Part shown: in pieces, positions 21,607 to 31,595 of the stretch
Position numbering within the stretch: the first letter of the stretch is position 1
Layout: each line of letters begins with the position of its first letter
DNA from: Ceratothoa steindachneri
Taxonomy: Eukaryota > Arthropoda > Malacostraca > Isopoda > Cymothoidae
Assembly: GCA_963969495.1 (NCBI GenBank)
Contig: OZ018333.1
Location: 15,469,239-15,533,238 of the forward strand
DNA length: 64,000 nucleotides
Reading direction: 5' to 3'
Translations under genes and position numbers: made by a program
Notes under the pieces: generated by a model
The model's input: the letters and a program-made list of their open reading frames with translations, nothing else
Databases searched by the model: none
What the model was told of the DNA's origin: nothing

Positions 21607-24415
21607 CAGGGTTTTGGAGCCAGGGAATTTTACTGAATGGGAGTCCCAGGCAGACCCAGTAACCTTGAAATCACGGATCCTTGTTCTGGCTCCAGGAGAT
21701 ATTTTAATACATATTGGCAATATTGTATTTATACTGTAATTTGTAGACTTTGGTTCCAATTCTTTTATGCTAACTAGATTTACATAGTTTACCTGTATAG
21801 CTATAGATAGGTCCTTATTTAATTAGATTAAATTACTAACTATCCTATGCATCTAGGTAACTAACTAAATAATTCCTAATAAGATTGGGACTTCTTTATT
21901 GTTTTAATATTTTAGCCAATTACCTGTATTGCTAAATTTCATTTTTTTATTATTTTCAGATTCTTTGTAATATATATTAATTCTTTAATTGCAATTATTA
22001 GTCCATGACCCTTAATAATGTATAAAGAATAAAAAATTAAGTCTGATATATTCAAGTATTTTACTGAGAGTTCAGATAATAAACTATATTTCTGTTTGTG
22101 AAGTTTCTGATGCTTCAGGAAATATATCAATGTGTGGAGCTACTAAAATTGCAAAACCTCAAACCAAAAAGCCAGATATCTATTCAAGAGCATATAATTT
22201 GAAAAGACACTTGAGTCAATTACATCCTCAAATACTAAAATTGCTGGAAAAAAGAAGTAAATGCTTGAGTTGTCAAAATCTAATACTTCTAAAAGTATTC
22301 AAATTAATCAAACCAGCAAGATATTACCTAATTTTTGACCTGCCAAAAAGGCACTCTCTCCATAAGTGCCAATAGTTCCAAGAATAGCATAATTGAGTTA
22401 CCTGTAAAAAATTCTATGCCTTTATCAATGTTTGGAAAGCCAGCTATGCACTACCTATAGAAGAAATGGCAAGAATTTCAAGATTTGTCTTGATAAAGAC
22501 AACATGCATGATTTAGTTACTGATAGATACAAAGAAGAAAAATTTGCTCTTGAAGAGCAATTAAAAGGACACTTCATATATTTAAAAGTTGATGGTTGCA
22601 CTACAATACAAACCCATTATTTGTTGATGATGATAATAAAATACCTGCACTATAGCAGTCAAAAAATACACATGCTCAACAAAAAAGTTACTACCTCCAT
22701 GATCTTATTTTGAAAACCCTGCATGATTATGGCATATTAAAAGAATTTATACTATGCATTGTCAGTGATAATGCTACAAATATGATTAAAACTGTTGAGG
22801 AATTAAATGTGGCAACTTCTGATAATGATATACAAACATTTACTTAATATGATGATTCAAAAGATACTCAAGATGAAGAAGAATTTGATATACTCGTAGA
22901 TAATATACCTGAAATTTCATTTTTCTCTACTATCTATCACACGAGATGTGGTACACATACTTTGCAACCTGCAATTTTCGATGGGTTGCAAAGTAAGCAT
23001 GCTGCATTTCACATAAGTGAGTTGAGACAGGTTGTTGTAGCCACAAGAAGACCAAAAGTGGAAGAGATAATTAAAAGATGTGCAGGTAAAGTCACCACCT
23101 ATTTAATTATAGAGCACTTATTAGAATTGAAGCCTGTACTGTTGGACATGGCAAATCCAGATTTGAATCTTCCAGAATCAATGTGGGAACAAGTTAGAAG
23201 ATTGGAAAATCTATTCTACCGGCCATATATAATAACAAAAATAATTCCAAGGGGAGATTTGACTCCCGGTCAATTCTTGAAAGAATGGAAATCTTTGATA
23301 TTTTTTCTTTCCAAGATTGAAGGTACCATAGCAGACGATATAAGTAGTTCCATGGAAAGGTGGGAAACTATTTTACTTGATGAAATATTGCTTGCTGGTG
23401 TTTATATAGATCCTAAATACAGATGCTTCTTAACATCTGAACAGGTAGTTAAAACTAAGGATGCCTTATCCAATATAGTTATTAGAATAAAAAATATCAA
23501 ACAAGAGGCGAAAGTGACATGGTAACTGCCAATTCATCATTCCCTAGCACCACATGTGATAGAATGCTTTGGATTTTGAAGAATTCCTTGTTTTTCAACA
23601 TGGGAAGAGTTCAATACATATTCAATTAGAGAATGAATCAATACTACCACCTCTTCTCAGTTCACAGAGTACCCTCAAATTGCAAATTGAGATATCTTTT
23701 CCCAAGTTTGAAAAATTTAACTCCTCTTCAAAACTGTCTTTTGAACAGGTAATAGAAAGGTATCCTAAAGTTATTAAAGATGTATCAAATCTTCTAGTAG
23801 CTATGCCATTGACACTAGTCAGTGTTAAACGCCTATTTTCATCACTTAGGATTTTAAAATCTGATCTATGGACACGTATGAAAGGAGATATTATTGAAGC
23901 CCTGCTATTTTGAAGAACAAATGTTTATAAGTAAAGTTGGTAAGAAACTAACTTCAGTTTTAATTAATTCATACTTTTTTAATTTAAATAATTTACAAGG
24001 AAATGTATCTTGATTTTATGCTTTAGAAAATAATTTTCTTATATAGTTATATTAATTAAAATTTCAGCATTAGTTATTTTCTTTGATTTTTTAATTAGGA
24101 TTTACATTATTGTGGATATCTATGTATCACTGAATTTCCAACTTGAACTTGAAAGTTGAAACCCTGATTTTCTTCATCAAGCTAATAAATATTTTATATA
24201 GATAAGTTTTCTTCTTTTCCTTTAGTTTCAGTAACTTAATTCTATCAATATATTTGTCTAATTAAAAATCATAGAAATTTAAAGTTTAATTATTAAAGGG
24301 GTCTATCTGATGATAAAAAAAAATTATGTGCGATATATCAAACTTGACAAATACATACATCTAGATATAATAAGTATATATGAAAAAAATAAAAGAGCTG
24401 GAGCCAGATACCCTG
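21607..24415 (+). mobile_element. hAT transposon relic, 2.8 kb
   Basis: Left end CAGGGTTTTGGAGCCAG and right end CTGGCTCC-type inverted arm (…GGAGCCAGATACCCTG) give imperfect TIRs with the hAT CAGGG start. The flanks GAAAAAAA and GAAAATAC, and the unoccupied sibling site GAAAAAAC at 44159-44166, support an 8-bp target duplication. It is inside segmental duplication unit 1 and absent from unit 2, so it inserted after, or was never copied by, the duplication. Confidence 0.85.
22130..23913 (+). pseudogene. hAT transposase with BED-type finger, decayed
   Basis: A possible BED zinc finger (YNLKRHLSQLHP supplies the histidines) is at 22130-22240. The RNase H-like catalytic region follows: HFIYLKVDGCT (first catalytic block, about 22570-22602) and CIVSDNATNM (about 22757-22786). 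The conserved CGTHTLQ(L)A block lies near 22950. The insertion domain and the C-terminal dimerisation block SVKRLFSSLRILKSDLWTRM (about 23820) complete the order. At least five stops or shifts split the frame (for example the stop at 22373, the TGA at 22711 and TAA at 22844). The enzyme would excise and reinsert the element; this one is dead. Confidence 0.8.
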
Positions 24416-24510
24416 GAAAATACACAGTGGCAACTACTATGGGGCTTTTTTTTTTTACATACAACCCAAAAAGGTATATATAAGGAAATTTACATTACTT
24501 GACATACAAG
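24416..24510 (+). repeat. Segmental duplication unit 1, right part
   Basis: GGCAACTACTATGGGG...TATATATAAGGAAATTTACA...CTTGACATACAAG matches 44170-44248 of unit 2. It is separated from the left part by the hAT element. Confidence 0.82.
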
Positions 24511-24547
24511 TCAAGTAGAGTGGGTAATAGGAGACCCCAGCTAGCAA

Positions 24548-25557
24548 TGTAGCGGCAGGATCGCGAGTCCCTAGCCAAAAGTTCCCGCCGCCCTGACAAG
24601 GTCCACTCGGTGGTTCAAGGAGAGTGTATTGAGGAGAGAGAGTATTTTCTAAATTTATTAAAAACCAATGAATAATGGCGATCAACCACAACCCCAGTAA
24701 ATAATAAAAATGCAAATTCAACCAATCACCAAAATATTTACAATTTCTAAACACACAAAAAAAATATATATAGTTGGCCTCACAATAATACCTTGGCCAA
24801 CAAACACATGTATATTTACACAAAAGGCCTTACAATAAGATCTTGGCCACGCAACGAATATTAGAACCAAGATATCGCGAAAGATGGGTGCACCCTTAAC
24901 TATCTAATCGAGTGAGACGTATTGGAGAATGTGGGAGGTGGATCACTTTCTGCGGGATTCTGAGGGGTCCAGGACTCGGCAAAGCCGAGGATTTGGGGTT
25001 GCTGGGACGCTTGTTGGTACCAACTGCTGGGTCACAGTCGGTTGGATGCTGCTTCAACCACTCCCTGGAGACTGGAAGGTGCTGGCCAAGGTCCACACGT
25101 TAGCAAATTGCCCCAAAAGGTAGGCACACTTGCGAGGGTCAGGATTGGCTTCAGCCGTCTCTGAAAGCCAGATGTCGGCGACAATCGGTACCACGGAACT
25201 GGAAAAGAGAAGGCACATTCAGTCACCTATTCACTGCCACACTCAAACATCTTTACTCCTAACTCATTCAACCATATCCACTCTCACACAATCTTCACTC
25301 ACCTATCCTCCGTCCAGGCGGTTCTTCCTTCTTCAGTCACAACTAATGACTTCCAAACTACTAAACTAACAATATTTGCTGAAAGAATCCGCCTAAAAAG
25401 AAAACAGGAGATGAATGGGGGAGCACGATAGAGATCCATCAAGTCCCCCCACACAAAGCAAAGACGGTGATCACACGATCCACACACACACACATTCTGC
25501 AAAAGAAGAAAAAAGATTAGACATAGGGGAGGGGAGGCGGACAACCAAACTACTACA
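24548..25557 (-). repeat. LTR (3' LTR of the minus-strand element)
   Basis: About 1010 bp, nearly identical to 33347-34355. It ends in TGTAGCGG and CTACTACA on the + strand. It would carry polyadenylation signals for the element; I could not define them by eye. Confidence 0.93.
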
Positions 25558-25565
25558 TCCCTCCC
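25558..25565 (-). other. Polypurine tract
   Basis: The minus strand reads GGGAGGGA directly before the 3' LTR, the expected plus-strand primer site of an LTR retrotransposon. Confidence 0.8.
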
Positions 25566-25614
25566 AGCTAAATTCGCCTCACCTCACCATGTCTCAATCC
25601 CCATCTTCATTCAT

Positions 25615-27410
25615 TCACAATGCTTTCGACATCACCCAGTCATACTCTTTCACTCTGCCTCTCCTCCTAGTCACAGGTCCATCAACTGTCTCTGTCATCT
25701 GTCGTAATGTCTCCTCATGTCTGTCCATGGCCCCTTCTCTATGTACTTCATCCACACACACATCCGACATTCCCTGACCAATCCCACTCAAATCCTCAAC
25801 TAACCTCTCTACTACATCCATCAAACCTTCCCATTCTTTCATAGCATTTATCGACTCTTGTTCCAATTTCGCACTTATCCCATTTATACTCTCTAGCATA
25901 GACTCAGACTCATTCAACGGAAACTTACAAATACTGTACGTTCTATCATATACTCCATCTCGATCTTGCACAAACCCAGAAAACTCTCTCACATCACTCT
26001 CACCAAACTGTTCCATCCATTCATCCTTTCTCAACCGTTTACTCTTACGCTTCCCCCTTCGATGTTCAACTAACACTAACTGCTTCCCCTCTAAAGCACT
26101 AGCTATATCATCCACCATTTCACAGTCTTCCATTCTTTCAGACAGATATTCATTCACCGGATGTTGCACCAAATATTGAGGAGGTTCACGCCACTTTCGC
26201 AACTGACCTTGATGCGCTCTACGTTCATCCAAACTTCCATCCTCTCTTTCACGAACTATCACATAACTTACCCCATTTGACCAAACCTTTCTTACTACAA
26301 ACGGACCTTCAAATTTCTCTTTCAACTTATCCACATTCAGTCTACCTTTTGTCTCAATCTCCTTTAGTACTTTATCACCCACAGAAAAACTGTCAAACCT
26401 TTCATTCCCTTTTCTCCACAACTCACGATCCTTCTCACTAAGTCCCATATGTGGCCTAATCATTCGTTCAAAGTTCATCAAATACTTACATGGTGACATT
26501 CCAATCGCCTTATGCACTGTCATGTTATACGCCCAAAGCACTCTTCCCAAACATTCATCCCATTCTTTCCCATCTTTCACCATCAATCGTAACATCTCAC
26601 TCAAAGTTCTTATCGTCCTTTCAGCCAAACCATTCGCACTAGGCATATACGGCGTCATTCGCACATGATCTATTCCCAATTCACTCAACATCTCCTCAAA
26701 AGCACGTCCTACAAACTCAGGTCCATTGTCACTCAACATTCGCACAGGCTTACACATGCACATGGGCAGCATTCTCTCACTCACTTCTCTAGCAACAGTC
26801 AATGAAGATTTATTTGTCACAGGTGCAGCATACGCAAATTTGCTCTTATGATCCACCATCACAATCATCCCTACATACCCTCTTGCAGTCCTCGGAAAAG
26901 ACACGCAATCGATCACTACCATTTCAAAGGGTTCATTCACACTCAACTTTAATACAGGTGGGGCGGCATACACTCTCTGATACTTTCTCTTCTGGCACAC
27001 TTCACACGTAGTCGCTACGTCCACGCAAATCTTTCTCAAAAAGGGACTAAATATACATCCTTTCATACATTCCCACAATTTATTCTTACCCATATGTCCA
27101 AACCTATCATGCACAATCTTCACCATTCCAATCGTGCCACACACGGAAAACACCGGAATATATACATCCTCATCATCTATACATTGCACAAAATACACTA
27201 AACCCTTGCACACTACAAACTTTCCAGCAAACCTTCTAAACTCTCTTAATATGCAACTCCATTCATTCACAGGAACACTGGTCATCACGCTATCTTTCAA
27301 TTCACGCACCATCGGACATGACTCTTGCATGCTCTCTATATCTTCAGCAGTCAACAGCTCTTCACTCAAATCGACACCTGCCACTCCTACAAATCCAGTT
27401 AGCCTACAAG
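25615..27410 (-). CDS. gypsy pol: integrase and C-terminal extension
   Basis: The open frame of 589 codons ends at 25615 (apparent GTG at 27384 is not a true start; the segment is part of pol, shifted by one base from the preceding protease-like frame near 27400). An HHCC zinc module (HDRFGH...CEVCQKRK) precedes the catalytic core: VVIDCVSFP, MLSDNGPEF and SANGLAERTI, with exactly 35 residues between the second Asp and the Glu (DD35E). The enzyme inserts the DNA copy. A C-terminal extension of about 230 residues with basic (RRGKRKSKRLRKDE) and acidic heptad-like stretches has no domain I recognise. No envelope-like frame follows. Confidence 0.9.
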
Positions 27411-27911
27411 CTCACTCTGCAACTTCCCAACTGTTACACCATCTTTCAATAAACATTCATTACATACATCCACAGAAATCCTATTCTTACGCAGAAAATC
27501 AATCCCAAACAGAAAACAATAAGGTAACTCATTCTCGCTTAGCACAACAAATTCATGCAATATATCATTCAACTTCCCCATGCTTACAGACAAACTCACT
27601 TCCTCCCATGCCATAATACGTCCACTTCCGAGTCCACTTATCGAAACTGTCACACCTTTTCTAGAAACATTCAAACTCATATTGTCAGCATCATGCACAA
27701 CCTTTGCATTCACCAAGGAAATTTGCGCACCTGTGTCAATCATTCCACAATAGCTCTTCCCATTCATAGTCAAGGTAACTTGCACTCTCTCTTCAAGTCC
27801 ATGTTCACACATTATATTCAACACTTCGGTCTGTTCCACAAACACTTCTGCAGCATCCAAACCTTCATCTTCACTAACTGGAACAGTTCCTTCGCAAACG
27901 TAGTCAATCTC
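27399..27911 (-). CDS. gypsy pol: second retropepsin-like domain
   Basis: This frame, about 160 codons, contains an aspartic-protease active-site motif, GMIDTGAQISLV (Asp codon at 27735-27737), a flap-like region, and the C-terminal LFGIDFLRKNRISVD block that follows the hydrophobic-hydrophobic-G motif of retropepsins. A first protease with LIDTG already lies at the start of pol (30224-31595). The position between RNase H/OTU and integrase is unusual. The frame is separated from the OTU-containing frame by a single-base shift near 27915 and from the integrase by another near 27405. Whether it cleaves, binds or is a decayed duplicate is unknown. Confidence 0.75.
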   Translation of the reverse strand, partial: EIDYVCEGTVPVSEDEGLDAAEVFVEQTEVLNIMCEHGLEERVQVTLTMNGKSYCGMIDTGAQISLVNAKVVHDADNMSLNVSRKGVTVSISGLGSGRIMAWEEVSLSVSMGKLNDILHEFVVLSENELPYCFLFGIDFLRKNRISVDVCNECLLKDGVTVGKLQSELVG

Positions 27912-29364
27912 TTCTTACATAATTCTTCTTCTCAATCAGCCAATTATAATGCACACCACTCAAACATTGCAGATGCAACTCACACCCATTCACTCGGTCT
28001 ACACCTTTACCACGATACATCACTGGCTTCTCCACACCATAATGCACATATACTCTCACACCAAACAGCTTACTCACTATCGCTAACACTTCCTGAAACA
28101 TCATCACTCCTGGCATACACATACTTCTCAACTCTTTTCTTAACCTACTTGAATTTTCCATTCCCAATTGCTCTGGTCTCTTACACGCTTCTTCCATAAC
28201 CACCTTTCGTAATGCATTCACACTTTCTGGCACCTTTTCAAGCAATCCATCTTTTACCAAATCTTGTAAACCATATAACACACTTTCAAACATAGAATCA
28301 CCTCCACCCTTACATTTTCTTCCAACAACTACACCTGCTGGCAAATACTCAGGATTTATGCTTACAGTCTCACTCTCATTCAAACTACAAGGCAAACGTG
28401 ACATCAAATCAGCAATCACATTCCTTTCACCTGGCAAATACTCAACCACAAAATCAAAATCACTCAAATCCTCTATCGTCCTTGCAAGCCTACTATCAAC
28501 TAACCTCATACGCTGCAAATACACTAGTGGCTGGTGATCTGTTCTCACTACAAACCGTACTCCATACAGAAATGGTCGTAACGACTTGAGACAGAATCTT
28601 AACGCAGCCAGCTCTCTTTCAATCATTGAATATGCACGCTCTGCCACACTAAACGCCTTGGAAACATACGCAATTACTCGCTTTCTTTCAACTCCATTCA
28701 CAACTTCATCTTGCATCAAACATCCACCCATCGAATGACCACTTGCATCCATATACACTTCAAGCATTCCTGCATTTGTTCCATATGCTGGATACGCAAG
28801 TTCCACATCTTTTGCAACTTCCGCTTTTAACTTTTCAAATGCTGCATTCATAGAGTCATTCCACTTAATCACAGCACTCTTCTTTTTCCCAGTCCATACA
28901 CTCAACGGTTTCATTACACCTGAACAATCTTTCATAAACTTTCTTCCAAACTCAACTAAACCAAGAAATCTACGCAACTCTCTCACTGTGGTAGGCTTAG
29001 GGAAATTCCTAACCTTTCCCACGAACTTCTCCAATTTACGCAATCCAACCGCACTCTCCTTATGTCCTAAAAACTCAACTTCACTAGCAAACCATACACA
29101 TTTAGACAACTTCACTTTGACACCAACCTCTTCCAACTTTCTTAAAACATCATTCACCAAGGTCATATGTTCTTCCATGTTCTCACTCATCACCAAAATA
29201 TCATCCAAAAACACTTGTACATTCTTACACGGAAAACCACTCAACTCTACATTCATAGCATGCTGAAAAGCAGCTGGGGCGTTCGCCAACCCAAAGCTCA
29301 GGTTTCTGAACTGATAATGGCGCTTTGAGGTAGAGAACGCCGTAATAGGTCTACTCTCTTCAGC
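27904..29364 (-). CDS. gypsy pol: RT (C-terminal part), RNase H, OTU-like domain
   Basis: Reading in from the solo LTR, the RT continues with PITAFSTSKRHYQFRNLSFGL, AFQHAMN and VFLDDILVM (catalytic FLDD codons near 29200-29211). RNase H follows (YMDASGHSMGG, IERELAALRF, RTDHQPLVYL). After RPLP-type linker residues comes a region resembling an OTU cysteine-protease domain: GGGDSMFESVLYGL, LRKVVMEEACKRP, and GVHYNWLIEKKNY with the catalytic-type His. In the position of the OTU nucleophile Cys there is Ser (codon 28294-28296), and the preceding Asp is Gly. OTU-like domains are known in some retrotransposon polyproteins. Residues before EESRP derive from the inserted LTR. Confidence 0.85.
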   Translation of the reverse strand, partial: AEESRPITAFSTSKRHYQFRNLSFGLANAPAAFQHAMNVELSGFPCKNVQVFLDDILVMSENMEEHMTLVNDVLRKLEEVGVKVKLSKCVWFASEVEFLGHKESAVGLRKLEKFVGKVRNFPKPTTVRELRRFLGLVEFGRKFMKDCSGVMKPLSVWTGKKKSAVIKWNDSMNAAFEKLKAEVAKDVELAYPAYGTNAGMLEVYMDASGHSMGGCLMQDEVVNGVERKRVIAYVSKAFSVAERAYSMIERELAALRFCLKSLRPFLYGVRFVVRTDHQPLVYLQRMRLVDSRLARTIEDLSDFDFVVEYLPGERNVIADLMSRLPCSLNESETVSINPEYLPAGVVVGRKCKGGGDSMFESVLYGLQDLVKDGLLEKVPESVNALRKVVMEEACKRPEQLGMENSSRLRKELRSMCMPGVMMFQEVLAIVSKLFGVRVYVHYGVEKPVMYRGKGVDRVNGCELHLQCLSGVHYNWLIEKKNYVRRD

Positions 29365-30223
29365 TGTAGCGGGCCGAAAATAGATCTCTAATCCCAATCG
29401 ATAATCGATCCAACCCGCTTCCTACACTGTCCGGACGTGAGAAATCGAGGGAGAATAAAACGGATTGTATATACAGTCCCTTTACTTACAAAAAAAACAA
29501 TGATAGTTACAGGTTATATTTACAAAATTTTATATTTACTGGCGAAGTGTGCACACTTCAAAATGAGGCTAAATTCCCCAATCAAAATAACGATACCAAA
29601 CGAGAATCTTATAACGGGCGGATACAACAATTTACGTAAATTCTACACAAAACAAAAAACACAACCACAACCGAACGAAAAGGGGACACGCGCTATGACT
29701 TGCTGGAGGTGGGTGGTAGTTGGTTAACTAGAAGGAGGCAGGATTGTCAACGAAGGCAGGTATGGCGGTTCAGGTGGTTAGAGACACGAAAGCCCTCCTC
29801 TCAGGGCTGGGTGGAGCACTCTTCTATAGAACCCCTCCTGCTATCAGTCCACACTTCCACTCTCTGTAGAAGAGATATATCCTTTTATGACCCCTTTATT
29901 TATACATGGAAGGGAAACTAATAAGTGGGCATTACCCGAGTAAATTTATCGACTAGCTTACCTCTTTCCAGAATATGGCGCTTTGCTAAAAGAATATTAT
30001 AAACAAAGTACAATTTTGATAAAAGATTATTTTAAGCAAAGTACAATCTGAGAAAGAGAAAACAATTAATACATGAAATCAAATACATATATATACAAAG
30101 AGAAAATATAAAAAAAACCTCATTCCCACTCACACACACATTCTTACAGAGGGAGGGAGAGGGTACTGAGAAAAGGGGTGGGAGAATGGCCCTTTTACAC
30201 ACACTCACATTCGCTCCACCACA
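29365..30223. mobile_element. Solo LTR inserted in the gypsy RT
   Basis: 859 bp starting TGTAGCGGGCCGAAAATAG and ending CGCTCCACCACA, flanked by the 4-bp repeat CAGC (29361-29364 and 30224-30227). Removing it with one repeat rejoins the RT coding sequence in frame. Its ends resemble those of the host element (TGTAGCGG) but the body differs, so it is a related family. Presumably an LTR-LTR recombination product. Confidence 0.85.
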
Positions 30224-31595
30224 CAGCCACAGGCATCTGGTAGTATCCACGTACCAGATCCATCTTAGAAAACACTTTCATTCCATACATACTGTACACA
30301 CATTCAGACACAACACTCATAGGAAACTTGTCTTCCAACGTTCGTTCATTCACTCTTCTATAGTCAATACACAGTCGCAAACGTCCATCTGGCTTTCATA
30401 CAGGTACAATCGGACTATTCCAGGCACTCACACTTGGCTCAATCACGCCAATTCTCTCTAATTCCTCACACTGTTCCTCAATCTCTTGAGCCACAGGGGC
30501 AGGGAAATGACGAGGCCTTTGATATATTGGCATATCGTCGCTCAAAATTATTTTGAACTCAGGCAAGCGAGCGTTGCCAAAGTCCTCATCCCCTTGACTC
30601 AAAGCACCTCTCCTATTCCACAACATCCTGTAAACTTTTTGCTTCTCACCTTCACTCAACTTTTCTTCCAATTTCACTTGCTCAATCAAATCTTCATACT
30701 TCCAAACATTTGACGTTACACTCACGGAAAACACATTTGCGTTCACCACATGCATATCATTCTCCATATTCACCACTGTATTTAACACACCCAATTTATC
30801 TCCCACTTGCACTCCTCTAAGACTCTTTCTTCGCAGATCAGGCCAAACTTGCATGCAGACACGCGGATCTTTCATATCAATTATACCATCAAACACATGC
30901 ACCACTCGCCTTAATCGATAGTTCGCAGCACTACCATCCAAGACATAAATATTCCCATCATTCTCATTTATCTCGACATCCGAATTCCATCCAATCCTTA
31001 CACTCAATGTTTCATTCTGCTTGACAGGCACACTCTCAATCGCATATACCTCCAGACCTTTCATGATGTTCACTCTCACACTTCCATCTGGATTCACATA
31101 CCATTGACATTTCATACTTCCATCCTTCTTATATTCAATCATCTCTAAATCAGGGTGAATCACAATACCATTCGCTTTCAAAAACTTATAACCTAATAGC
31201 ATGTCATACTTCTTGTTTGCACCTTCTACAACACAAAATTCATCTTCATTCATCCGGACACCGGCAATCAAAACACTTTCTCTAAACCTTGCAACAATCG
31301 GCACATCCTGTTCACCTAATCCAGTCAAATGATATCCATGATCCTTAACTTCACTTACTTTCATTCCTACAAATGCTTCATAGTACACCACATTCACCTT
31401 ACATCCTGTATCAATCAATGCACTAACTTCTCGTTCTCCACACTTAATTTTAACACACATACACCTATTCACTCTCTGACCCCAATTAACTCCACGATTT
31501 GACAATCCTTCTCTCACATTCATCACTTGCACTCTAGAGAATTCCTCAGAAGGAACCCTCTCATTCCTTAGTTTCCCTGAGTCGTATCCCCTCGA
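30224..31595 (-). CDS. gypsy pol: first protease and RT N-terminal part
   Basis: The frame is open from the TAA at 31596-31598. The retropepsin motif ALIDTGCKVNVVY (Asp codon 31410-31412) and the later MLLGYKFLKANGIVI block define a protease that would cut the polyprotein. A connector of about 180 residues follows, then RT blocks RPRHFPAPVAQEIEEQCEEL and GVIEPSVSAWNSPIVPV. A TGA at 30396-30398 interrupts the next block (KPDGR...CIDYRRVNERT), which continues in the same frame to KMDLVRGYYQMPVA, where the solo LTR begins. The frame is -1 relative to gag and overlaps it by about 25 nt. Confidence 0.88.

Noticed and set aside
25615..26100. Envelope gene after the gypsy integrase
   Set aside because: No separate frame, signal peptide or membrane segment; the integrase frame simply continues to the PPT.
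28398..28589. Plus-strand ORFs across the gypsy element (for example 27134-27616 and 27555-28199)
   Set aside because: They are shadows of the minus-strand gag-pol frames, Ser/Thr/His-rich and without domains.
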